The translations under genes and the position numbers were made by a program. 25,727 nt of DNA. Origin: Algorimicrobium sp002414705. GTDB taxonomy: Bacteria > Bacteroidota > Bacteroidia > Flavobacteriales > Flavobacteriaceae. Each line of letters opens with the position of its first letter. Position 1 is the stretch's first letter. The notes beneath the pieces are model-generated. The model was not told the DNA's origin. It did no database searches and saw nothing but the letters and a program-made list of their open reading frames with translations. Location: contig CAXAUF010000043.1 in the NCBI GenBank assembly GCA_963972425.1, forward strand, positions 1-25,727. The letters are read 5' to 3'. Below are positions 6,018 to 12,463 of the stretch, one piece after another.

Positions 6018-6617
6018 ATGAAAGAAAAATTCGGTTTTATAGTATTACTTTTAATATCAATTACCTGTTTTAGCCAAAACGCTGATAAAGAAACGTATTA
6101 TTACTTTCAAAATGAACAAATAACTAAAGCGAAATTTGAATCATTTGATGAACGTAAAACCTATAAAAGAGTCGTTGAAAACGACTCTTCCACCACAAAA
6201 CACATATACTATCATAAAAATGTTGGCAAACTTGATTCAATTCAGTTTAACCAAATACAAATGCTCTTAACTAAAATTATTGGTTCCGAATTTAAGCAAA
6301 ATAAGAAAACTATTTTACATGTTTACAGAAAGGATAACAATCATATCAATGCAGATTCAAAATATAAATCATATTGGAATTGGATAAAAAACAACAGTAA
6401 TGAATATCAAGCGTTTTTAATAGCATCTAAAGATTCTGATATTAAAGTTAATGAAAAGAGACACATTTTTGTTGATCAGTATGATTTATTAGAGACGTTA
6501 TTTTTTAAAAATTCAGAATTTAATATTAATCATTTACTAATAAAACCTACTAGTGAAATCTATATATATTCTGGAATAGATGATATTTTAAATGTTTTAG
6601 AGTGGTCTGTTGATTAA
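6018..6617 (+). CDS. Exported protein of unknown function
   Basis: The 199-aa protein has a signal peptide (hydrophobic 6-17, ITCFSQ, likely cleavage before or after Gln20). The mature part is rich in Lys, Asn, Tyr and Ser with alternating strands and helices; no catalytic or metal-binding motif or known family is recognised. A 10-bp perfect hairpin lies inside the coding sequence at 6167-6189. It sits 27 nt after the DUF4369 lipoprotein gene and 53 nt before the beta-barrel gene, so the three may be cotranscribed cell-envelope genes. It is probably lineage-specific. Confidence 0.65.
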   Translation: MKEKFGFIVLLLISITCFSQNADKETYYYFQNEQITKAKFESFDERKTYKRVVENDSSTTKHIYYHKNVGKLDSIQFNQIQMLLTKIIGSEFKQNKKTILHVYRKDNNHINADSKYKSYWNWIKNNSNEYQAFLIASKDSDIKVNEKRHIFVDQYDLLETLFFKNSEFNINHLLIKPTSEIYIYSGIDDILNVLEWSVD

Positions 6618-6670
6618 ATTTTAAAGAAACTTCAAATACTCAAATCCCCAAATTTGGAACTTAAAAACTT

Positions 6671-7234
6671 ATGAAAAAATTACTAATTATATTCATTGCT
6701 GCTTTAACTTCAAACCTTGCTGACGCGCAATTTATAAAGGAAAAATCTATAAATGCTCAAATAGGTTACGGCATTAGCGTTCCTTATAACACCATTGAAA
6801 ATAGCGCGTCTGGTGGATTCTTTCTACAAGGTGAACTTATTCTAAAAGCAGCTTCATGGGTTGAATTTAGACCGTATGCCGGATTTATTTTAACAAACGC
6901 AACCGATAAAGACTTTAACAATAACCCTATAAATGAGCGCGTGGAAACTAAAGCGTTTTTATTAGGTGGAAAAGCACGTTTAAGAGCACCAATTCCATGG
7001 GTTGCACCTTATGTTGAAATAGGTATTGGTACATCTATTGGAAAATTTCAAACGCTTACTTATTTTGATAATATTGAAAAAAGTGGAATTATTTATCATA
7101 TTCCATTTGCTTTTGGGTTGGAATTGGGCCGAAATAATAATGTAGATATTGGGTTTACCTATTACTTTCAGCCAGACGTACAACAATTTACAGGCGCATT
7201 TGCTGTTGGAATATCTATACCTTTAAATGGTTAA
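6671..7234 (+). CDS. Small outer-membrane beta-barrel protein
   Basis: The 187-aa protein has a signal peptide (hydrophobic 4-13, cleavage after ADAQ at about 20). The mature part is a run of amphipathic strands with Gly turns and aromatic ends (INAQIGYGISVPY, GGFFLQGELIL, WVEFRPYAGFIL, PYVEIGIGTSIG, NVDIGFTYYFQ, FAVGISIPL). This matches the 8-strand porin-like/OmpW-like barrels common in Bacteroidetes. It ends close to a hydrophobic strand as such barrels usually do. No enzymatic motif is seen. A structural or small-molecule uptake role is inference. Confidence 0.75.
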   Translation: MKKLLIIFIAALTSNLADAQFIKEKSINAQIGYGISVPYNTIENSASGGFFLQGELILKAASWVEFRPYAGFILTNATDKDFNNNPINERVETKAFLLGGKARLRAPIPWVAPYVEIGIGTSIGKFQTLTYFDNIEKSGIIYHIPFAFGLELGRNNNVDIGFTYYFQPDVQQFTGAFAVGISIPLNG

Positions 7235-7285
7235 CAGATAACATTATTTATACCTAATTTTTTGCAACACAAAATCTAATAAAAA

Positions 7286-7338
7286 CTCCAAGCTATTTCT
7301 AGTATTGGAGCTTCAAGTTAAGAGCCGATGTAGGGACT
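7286..7338 (-). repeat. Decayed copy of the tRNA-Thr 3' end plus its terminator
   Basis: Positions 7321-7338 match 7432-7449 (the 3' end of tRNA-Thr and the bases after it) at 17 of 18 positions. The hairpin region 7286-7310 matches the tRNA terminator core at 7399-7420 (shared CTATTTCTAGT and flanking TCCAA/TTGGA) with substitutions that break the stem. The offset is 111-112 bp for both parts, so this is one duplicated block. No D-arm or anticodon arm is present, so it is a fragment, not a tRNA gene. Confidence 0.75.
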
Positions 7339-7391
7339 GCTTTCAACTGCGCTCAAGACAGGCTTCTCGTCCCAAGCAAATTATATAAAAC

Positions 7392-7424
7392 AAAAAAATC
7401 CAAACTATTTCTAGTTTGGATTTT
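7392..7424 (-). terminator. Terminator of tRNA-Thr(TGT)
   Basis: A 12-bp stem (7395-7406 / 7413-7424, core AATCCAAACT) with a 6-nt loop, followed on the - strand by a T-run (A-run 7392-7398), begins 10 nt past the tRNA 3' end. Confidence 0.85.
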
Positions 7425-7433
7425 TAATTTTAG

Positions 7434-7507
7434 AGCCGATGGAGGGACTCGAACCCACGACCTGCTGATTACAAATCAGCTGCTCTAGCCAGCTGAGCTA
7501 CATCGGC
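7434..7507 (-). tRNA. tRNA-Thr(TGT)
   Basis: The 74-nt cloverleaf has acceptor GCCGATG/CATCGGC, a D-arm GCTC..GAGC and an anticodon stem GCTGA/TCAGC with loop TTTGTAA, so the anticodon is TGT. The T-arm loop is TTCGAGT. CCA is not encoded; the discriminator base is T. It stands alone with its own terminator. Confidence 0.95.
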
Positions 7508-7565
7508 GAAAGAAGCTGCAAATATAATCTTGTAAATTATATATGCAACTATTTTTTTCTATTTT

Positions 7566-7835
7566 TTATGCTAGCTTATTAATTTTTTCAATTAACGCAC
7601 GTCCTTTTTCTTCAAGTTCTGCGTTAATAGCTTTAAAGTGAGCTTTCTTATCCTCTACACTTCTATCGTTTACTTTAACAATTAGGGTATCGAACGTTGC
7701 TATTGCTTCGTCAATAATTGCTTCACTCTTTTTTGTATCCTTGTCTGTGTTTGAATATTCCCAAACATAAACTGCTTCAATAATATCACCTAACACATAA
7801 TTAATGTCTTTTTTTAGGTCTCTTTTATTTGCCAT
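7566..7835 (-). CDS. Small helical protein of unknown function
   Basis: The 89-aa cytosolic protein lacks a signal peptide or membrane segment. It is predicted to be almost wholly alpha-helical, with heptad-like Leu/Ile/Val spacing and many Lys/Glu/Asp residues (KRDLKKDINYVLGDIIEAV, then two charged helices ending GRALIEKINKLA). I do not recognise a named family. It follows manA on the same strand with a 94-nt gap containing its own -7 element (7858-7865), so it is probably transcribed independently. Confidence 0.7.
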   Translation of the reverse strand: MANKRDLKKDINYVLGDIIEAVYVWEYSNTDKDTKKSEAIIDEAIATFDTLIVKVNDRSVEDKKAHFKAINAELEEKGRALIEKINKLA

Positions 7836-7857
7836 AATAGTAATTTTAAAATTTTTA

Positions 7858-7865
7858 CAAAAGTA
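7858..7865 (-). promoter_or_regulatory. -7 element upstream of the small helical protein gene
   Basis: TACTTTTG on the - strand matches TAnnTTTG exactly and lies 22 nt before the ATG at 7835. No good -33 TTG is visible. Confidence 0.45.
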
Positions 7866-7929
7866 GGTAATTTTATTGTAATCCCGTCATTTAGATGCGC
7901 TCTTTAAAATGAAAGAATCAATTTTTAAT

Positions 7930-8901
7930 TTACACGTAAACTTCAAGCAACGTAGCATTATCCGTTACCATTTCAATATGCTTTAAAGCAGCTGGTATTA
8001 ATACGGTTTCGCCAGTTTGCAAAGTCGTACTTACTCCGTTTGATTTAACAATAACCTGTCCAGACACACACATGTAAATTAGAAATGAATCTTTTGTGTT
8101 TGTTTTGCTTATCGTTTCTGTAAGTTTCAAAAAATTAGTTGTAAAATACGGACAGCTAACCATAGTATTGGTTTTGTTTTCCGTTTTGGAATAATGTACT
8201 CTGAAATTTTCAGGCATATTAAAATTGAAAGCTTCCAAAGCTAAATCGTTATGCAATTCACGTTCATTTCCTGAACTATCCACCCGATCCCAATCGTAAA
8301 CACGATAGGTAATATCACTTGTTTGCTGAATTTCAGCCAATAAAACTCCTGCTCCAATGGCATGAACTCTGCCAACATCTATGAAATACGTATCACCTGT
8401 TTTAACCGTATCAAAATTTAAAATTTCAGGAAGTGATTTATCGTTCAAATGCTTCAGGTAGGTTTCGGAATTCATGGGCTGATTAAAACCTACAATTAAA
8501 TTTGAATCTTGATCTGCTTGCATCACATACCACATTTCAGTTTTCCCAAAGGAATTGTGACGTTTGGCAGCTAATGCATCATTAGGATGCAACTGAATGG
8601 ATAAATCTTCTTTGGCATCTATAAATTTGATGAGTAATGGAAAGGTGTTTCCAAATTGCTCATAATTTTTTTTACCTAATAAATCCGCTTTGTATGTGCT
8701 TAATATATGTTTTAAAGATTGACCCTCTAGATTGCCATTTGCTACAATGGATGTGTCACCTTCCACATCGCTTATTTCCCAGCTTTCACCTATTTTAGAT
8801 ACATGAGACGGTTTGTTTAGAAGATTTTTTAATTTATCTCCTCCCCAAATTTTATCTTTTAAAATGGGTGTAAATTTTATGGGATAGAGATGGTTTATCA
8901 T
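7930..8901 (-). CDS. manA: Class I mannose-6-phosphate isomerase
   Basis: This 323-aa zinc enzyme interconverts mannose-6-phosphate and fructose-6-phosphate, feeding GDP-mannose for surface glycans or mannose catabolism in the cytosol. The cupin core shows the usual ligands: Gln103 and His105 (SIQLHPND), Glu122 (GKTEMWYV) and His180 (VGRVHAIGAG). The YRVYDWDR motif and a C-terminal cupin half (QTGETVLIPAALKHIEM) are also present. Length fits the short bacterial class. Its ATG shares one base with the stop codon of the upstream pterin synthase gene (TAATG), so translation is probably coupled. It is the last gene of the idi / PTPS / manA operon; the three enzymes serve different pathways. Confidence 0.93.
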   Translation of the reverse strand: MINHLYPIKFTPILKDKIWGGDKLKNLLNKPSHVSKIGESWEISDVEGDTSIVANGNLEGQSLKHILSTYKADLLGKKNYEQFGNTFPLLIKFIDAKEDLSIQLHPNDALAAKRHNSFGKTEMWYVMQADQDSNLIVGFNQPMNSETYLKHLNDKSLPEILNFDTVKTGDTYFIDVGRVHAIGAGVLLAEIQQTSDITYRVYDWDRVDSSGNERELHNDLALEAFNFNMPENFRVHYSKTENKTNTMVSCPYFTTNFLKLTETISKTNTKDSFLIYMCVSGQVIVKSNGVSTTLQTGETVLIPAALKHIEMVTDNATLLEVYV

Positions 8902-9311
8902 TATTGACCAGAATAGCTTACAAAATTTCGAGGTGTTTCATAAAGTGTAACTTCCAGATCTAAATTAGTTGCTAAATGATGTCTTAATTTATTAAAAATT
9001 ACGACTACAATATTTTCAGCTGTAGGATTTAAATCTTGGAATTCGGGTACATCTAAATTCAAGTTTTTATGATCGAAAGCATCTTCAATTTCAGATTTTA
9101 TTAAATCTTTTAAAACTTTCACATCCATAACATAACCTGTTTCAGGATCAATTTCTCCGGTTACGCTTACAATCATATCATAATTATGTCCATGAAAATT
9201 TGGGTTATTACACTTCCCAAAAACAGCGTCGTTTTTTTGGTCAGACCAATCTTTACGATACAAACGATGCGCCGAATTAAAATGGGCTTTTCTACTTACG
9301 GTTACTCTCAT
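8901..9311 (-). CDS. 6-pyruvoyl-tetrahydropterin synthase family (PTPS-II-type motif)
   Basis: This 136-aa enzyme is of the T-fold PTPS/QueD superfamily. Zn ligands are His15 (FNSAHRL), His40 and His42 (HGHNYD). The catalytic Cys34 lies in CNNPNFHGH, a C-x5-HGH spacing; QueD enzymes (preQ0 pathway) have C-x3-HGH, while biopterin-type PTPS, including the mammalian one, have C-x5-HGH. FDHKNLNLDVPEF and the YETPRNFV end also resemble biopterin-type PTPS. The likely reaction is 7,8-dihydroneopterin triphosphate to 6-pyruvoyl-tetrahydropterin. A generic queD label is common for such genes but less well supported. Overlaps idi upstream and manA downstream by one base each. Confidence 0.88.
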   Translation of the reverse strand: MRVTVSRKAHFNSAHRLYRKDWSDQKNDAVFGKCNNPNFHGHNYDMIVSVTGEIDPETGYVMDVKVLKDLIKSEIEDAFDHKNLNLDVPEFQDLNPTAENIVVVIFNKLRHHLATNLDLEVTLYETPRNFVSYSGQ

Positions 9312-9835
9312 TATTCAATAATATTTATGTGTTCATAGAATTTTTCAAAAATAATTTTAAACCAAGCAGTGTATAAATCAGGCTGATTTTCAATATCCGC
9401 TTTTATAGCATCTAATGTCATCCATTTCCATGCGGCAACTTCATCTAGATTTATGGCTGGATCATCATTAAAATGCCCAATCAGAATATGATCAAATTCA
9501 TGTTCCGTTAAACCATTATCAAAAGGTGCTTTGTATATAAATGAAATAGATTCTTCTAAATTAGTTACAAAGCCCATTTCTTCTTGAAGACGACGCGTTC
9601 CAGCTTCAATATTACTTTCACCAGCACGCTGATGACTGCAACATGTATTGGTCCATAATCCAGGTGAATGATATTTATGGATAGCACGTTGCTGAATCAT
9701 TAATTCCTTTTTATCATTAAAAACGAATACCGAAAACGCACGATGTAATAAGGCTTTTTCATGGGCTTCCATTTTACCCATAAGCCCAATTTGCTCATCT
9801 TTTTCGTTAACTAAAATTACTTGCTCTTCAATCAT
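9311..9835 (-). CDS. idi: Isopentenyl-diphosphate delta-isomerase, type I
   Basis: This 174-aa Nudix-fold enzyme interconverts isopentenyl and dimethylallyl diphosphate for quinone, carotenoid and undecaprenyl synthesis in the cytosol. Signature residues are visible: His25 and His31 (MEAHEKALLHRAFS), the catalytic Cys65 and His68 (WTNTCCSHQR), the Nudix-like RRLQEEMGF (81-89), and Glu111 and Glu113 (LTEHEF) for the metal site and catalysis. WKWM is near the C-terminus. It is the first gene of a three-gene operon. A perfect TAnnTTTG element ends 4 nt before the ATG, so the mRNA may be leaderless; the start is nevertheless supported by the family N-terminus (VILVNEKDEQIG). Confidence 0.94.
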   Translation of the reverse strand: MIEEQVILVNEKDEQIGLMGKMEAHEKALLHRAFSVFVFNDKKELMIQQRAIHKYHSPGLWTNTCCSHQRAGESNIEAGTRRLQEEMGFVTNLEESISFIYKAPFDNGLTEHEFDHILIGHFNDDPAINLDEVAAWKWMTLDAIKADIENQPDLYTAWFKIIFEKFYEHINIIE

Positions 9836-9839
9836 ACTG

Positions 9840-9847
9840 CAAAAATA
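9840..9847 (-). promoter_or_regulatory. -7 element of the idi operon
   Basis: TATTTTTG on the - strand matches TAnnTTTG exactly. A TTG lies 24 nt upstream, at the long end of the usual spacing. The predicted start of transcription falls at or within a few bases of the idi ATG. Confidence 0.5.
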
Positions 9848-9931
9848 CCATTCAAAAATTTAAAAATACGTCAATCTTCTCATAAAATTAAAAAGCCCTA
9901 AAAGCTTATTCTGTTTTGTGTTTATAAAATG

Positions 9932-9939
9932 TATCTTTG
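9932..9939 (+). promoter_or_regulatory. -7 element of prfC
   Basis: TATCTTTG matches TAnnTTTG exactly and is followed by CAACCC, 21 nt before the ATG at 9961. The -33 box is poor. Its position shows that the upstream in-frame TTG at 9937 overlaps the promoter and cannot be the start codon. Confidence 0.6.
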
Positions 9940-9960
9940 CAACCCATTTTAACACAGAAT

Positions 9961-11550
9961 ATGAGTTTTATAACAGAGATAGACAGACGACGAACTTTTG
10001 GAATTATTTCGCATCCAGATGCTGGAAAAACAACCTTAACTGAAAAATTATTATTATTCGGTGGTGCTATTCAAGAAGCTGGTGCTGTAAAAAGTAACAA
10101 AATAAAGAAAGGTGCTACCAGTGATTTTATGGAAATTGAGCGTCAACGTGGAATATCTGTTGCCACTTCTGTTTTAGCTTTTGAATATGATGGTATAAAA
10201 ATTAATATTCTAGATACACCAGGACACAAAGATTTTGCTGAAGATACGTTTAGAACCCTTACTGCTGTAGATAGTGTTATTGTAGTTATTGATGTGGCTA
10301 AAGGTGTGGAGGAACAAACCGAGAAATTAGTTGAAGTGTGCCGCATGCGAAATATTCCCATGATTGTTTTCATTAACAAAATGGATCGTGAAGGTAAAGA
10401 TGCGTTTGATTTGTTGGATGAAGTGGAGCAAAAATTAGGATTAAGCGTGGTACCTTTAAGCTTTCCAATAGGAATGGGTTACGATTTTAAGGGTATTTAT
10501 AACTTGTGGGAAAAGAACATCAACTTATTTAGTGGTGACAGCAGAAAAGATATTGAAGAAACAATTGAGATTTCAGATTTAGAATCGCCAGAACTTAATA
10601 AATTAATTGGAGATAAGGCTGCCAATACATTACGAGAAGAAATAGAGTTGGTAGAAGGTATTTATCCAGTCTTTGATAGAGAAAGCTATTTAAGCGGTCA
10701 ACAACAACCTGTATTTTTTGGTTCTGCTTTAAATAATTTTGGTGTGCGCGAATTATTAGATTGCTTCGTTGAAATTGCACCAAAACCAAGACCAAAACAA
10801 AGTGAAGAACGTTTAGTTAAACCTGACGAAAAGAACTTTACCGGTTTTGTTTTTAAAATACATGCCAATATGGATCCAAATCACCGTGACCGTTTAGCAT
10901 TTATTAAAATTGTATCTGGTAAATTTGAACGTAATAAACCGTATTTACATGTCAGAAATAACAAAAAATTAAAATTTTCTAGTCCGAATGCCTTTTTTGC
11001 TGAAAAGAAAGAAATTGTAGATATTTCCTATCCTGGTGATATTGTTGGATTGCATGATACTGGTAATTTTAAAATTGGTGATACCTTAACAGAAGGTGAA
11101 CATATAAACTATAAAGGTGTTCCAAGTTTTAGTCCGGAACATTTTAGATACATTAATAATGCTGATCCTTTAAAATCCAAACAATTAAATAAAGGCATAG
11201 ACCAATTAATGGATGAAGGTGTTGCCCAATTATTTACTTTAGAGCTTAACGGCAGAAAAGTAATTGGTACAGTTGGTGCTTTACAATATGAAGTTATTCA
11301 ATACCGTTTGGAACATGAATATGGTGCTAAATGTACCTATGAAAATCTGAATGTGCATAAAGCGTGTTGGGTTGACGCAAAAGATAAAAAAAGCGAAGAA
11401 TTCAAAGAATTTTTACGTGTTAAACAACGGTATTTAGCTAAAGACAAGCAAAATCAATTGGTGTTTTTAGCAGATTCTCCGTTTTCATTACAGATGACAC
11501 AACAAAAATATCCGAGTATTAAATTCCACTATACATCCGAGTTTGAATAA
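9961..11550 (+). CDS. prfC: Peptide chain release factor 3 (RF3)
   Basis: This 529-aa translational GTPase recycles RF1/RF2 from the ribosome after termination. GTPase motifs are clear: G1 SHPDAGKTT (17-25), switch I with ERQRGISV, G3 DTPGHKDF, G4 NKMD, and a SA-type G5 at GSALNNFGV. The later part has the RF3-specific domains II and III (GFVFKIHANMDPNHRDR, GALQYEVIQYRLEHEYG). The open frame extends upstream to a TTG at 9937, but that lies inside the promoter element, and family N-termini begin near MSFITEIDRRRTFGI; ATG 9961 is chosen. It is divergent from idi; no clear terminator follows. Confidence 0.96.
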   Translation: MSFITEIDRRRTFGIISHPDAGKTTLTEKLLLFGGAIQEAGAVKSNKIKKGATSDFMEIERQRGISVATSVLAFEYDGIKINILDTPGHKDFAEDTFRTLTAVDSVIVVIDVAKGVEEQTEKLVEVCRMRNIPMIVFINKMDREGKDAFDLLDEVEQKLGLSVVPLSFPIGMGYDFKGIYNLWEKNINLFSGDSRKDIEETIEISDLESPELNKLIGDKAANTLREEIELVEGIYPVFDRESYLSGQQQPVFFGSALNNFGVRELLDCFVEIAPKPRPKQSEERLVKPDEKNFTGFVFKIHANMDPNHRDRLAFIKIVSGKFERNKPYLHVRNNKKLKFSSPNAFFAEKKEIVDISYPGDIVGLHDTGNFKIGDTLTEGEHINYKGVPSFSPEHFRYINNADPLKSKQLNKGIDQLMDEGVAQLFTLELNGRKVIGTVGALQYEVIQYRLEHEYGAKCTYENLNVHKACWVDAKDKKSEEFKEFLRVKQRYLAKDKQNQLVFLADSPFSLQMTQQKYPSIKFHYTSEFE

Positions 11551-11691
11551 AAAATTAGGTTGCTTATCGAAAAAGAGATAAAATATTTGCTTTTAATCGA
11601 TTTATTAATACCTTTAAACGATGATTAGCTTTTAATTAAAGTTTAATTGTGATTAAAGAAATAGAATCATAAACCCAAATCGTGATTTACT

Positions 11692-11922
11692 ATGAAAACA
11701 AAAAACCATGTTTTCAGTAATAAAGATATTACTGTAACCTACAATCCGAAAATATGTATAAATGCAGAACGCTGTGCGTTAGAACTCTCTAATGTATTTA
11801 GGCAGTCCGTTATACCTTGGATAGATTTAGAAGCAGACTCCAACGAAAATATTATTAATCAAGTAAAGAAGTGTCCGTCTGGAGCTTTACAATTTTGTAT
11901 GAATAAAAAAGAAGCGTGTTAA
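11692..11922 (+). CDS. Small Fe-S protein, divergent 4Fe-4S mono-cluster (Fer4_19-like)
   Basis: The 76-aa cytosolic protein matches the divergent mono-cluster ferredoxin family: strand ITVTYNPKICINAERC with Cys22 and Cys28, then WIDLEAD, then VKKCPSGALQF with Cys61. Cys69 and the last residue Cys76 are possible fourth ligands. Such proteins probably bind one [4Fe-4S] cluster and transfer electrons; partners are unknown. A single-gene unit: the preceding 141-nt gap has a TTG plus AATATTTG pair near 11561-11590 as a weak promoter, and a strong terminator follows. Confidence 0.8.
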   Translation: MKTKNHVFSNKDITVTYNPKICINAERCALELSNVFRQSVIPWIDLEADSNENIINQVKKCPSGALQFCMNKKEAC

Positions 11923-11945
11923 TTAAATATACTAATATTAAAAAC

Positions 11946-11978
11946 AAAAAAATCCCATTTATAAATGGGATTTTTTTT
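11946..11978. terminator. Bidirectional terminator between convergent genes
   Basis: The stem AATCCCATTT/AAATGGGATT (about 11951-11960 / 11963-11972) is flanked by an A-run on the left and a T-run (11971-11978) on the right. It can therefore end both the + strand Fe-S gene and the - strand DUF3467 transcript. Confidence 0.9.
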
Positions 11979-11997
11979 GATCTTGTAAACAATTAAA

Positions 11998-12045
11998 CTT
12001 GACCTGTTGGTCCAAAATTCAATGGAATTGGAGGTTGCTCGTAAT
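11998..12045 (-). repeat. Duplicated 3' end of the DUF3467 gene (copy 1)
   Basis: These 48 nt are identical to 12094-12141, the last coding part of the DUF3467 gene, at a distance of 96 bp. Read on the - strand it would encode YEQPPIPLNFGPTGQ then V and a stop, where the gene has A and a stop. An in-frame TAG lies just upstream, so it is an untranslated fragment downstream of the gene. Flanks show only patchy similarity (TTAAT and GTTTAC after the repeat). Confidence 0.9.
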
Positions 12046-12088
12046 TAAACTATTTCGAGAACCTCTGTCTCCAAGTAAACATTAATTA

Positions 12089-12406
12089 TTATGCTTGACC
12101 TGTTGGTCCAAAATTCAATGGAATTGGAGGTTGCTCGTAATCCTTAATTTCACCATGTGCGTTTTCGAAACGCGATACATTTTCACCTAAAGCTTTTAAT
12201 AAACGCTTGGCATGTTGTGGTGTTAATATAATACGAGACTTTACCTTACTCTTTGGTGTACCAGGCATGATACTAACAAAATCCACGACAAACTCTGAAA
12301 CCGAATGGTTTATAATAGCTAGATTAGAATAAGTTCCTTCTGCTACTTTTTCATCAATTTCTATGTTTATTTGTCCTTGTTTTTTCTGATTTGGATTGTC
12401 ACTCAT
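12089..12406 (-). CDS. DUF3467 protein
   Basis: The 105-aa cytosolic protein has an N-terminal polar part (NPNQKKQGQINIEID), strands around SNLAIINHSVSEFVVDFVSIMPG and a PKSKVKSRIILTPQHAKRLLKALGENVSRFE segment. The C-terminus is Pro-rich (YEQPPIPLNFGPTGQ). This is the standard layout of DUF3467, a small family of unknown role found beside rpoC in Bacteroidetes, to my recollection. Here it follows rpoC by 57 nt, separated by a terminator hairpin, and no TAnnTTTG promoter is visible in that gap, so it may be expressed by read-through from rpoC. Its last 48 coding nt are repeated exactly 96 bp downstream. Confidence 0.88.
   Translation of the reverse strand: MSDNPNQKKQGQINIEIDEKVAEGTYSNLAIINHSVSEFVVDFVSIMPGTPKSKVKSRIILTPQHAKRLLKALGENVSRFENAHGEIKDYEQPPIPLNFGPTGQA
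12094..12141 (-). repeat. 48-bp direct repeat within DUF3467 gene end (copy 2)
   Basis: The coding copy of the repeat described at 11998-12045; 48 of 48 positions are identical. Confidence 0.95.
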
Positions 12407-12418
12407 AATAGTATATTA

Positions 12419-12453
12419 TAAAAAAATAGCGTGAATTTCTTCACGCTATTTTT
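12419..12453 (-). terminator. Terminator after rpoC
   Basis: A perfect 14-bp stem (12422-12435 / 12440-12453, core TAGCGTGAA/TTCACGCTA) with a 4-nt loop is followed on the - strand by a T-run. It sits between rpoC and the DUF3467 gene and should end most of the rpoBC transcript. Confidence 0.88.
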
Positions 12454-12463
12454 AGTTTATTAA

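Noticed and set aside
7321..7380. Second tRNA gene next to tRNA-Thr
   Set aside because: Only the 3' acceptor segment is present; there is no anticodon arm or D-arm and the T-arm is not intact.
9937..9960. Upstream TTG start for prfC adding eight residues
   Set aside because: The TTG lies inside the -7 promoter element TATCTTTG and the added residues do not belong to the family N-terminus; ATG 9961 is used.
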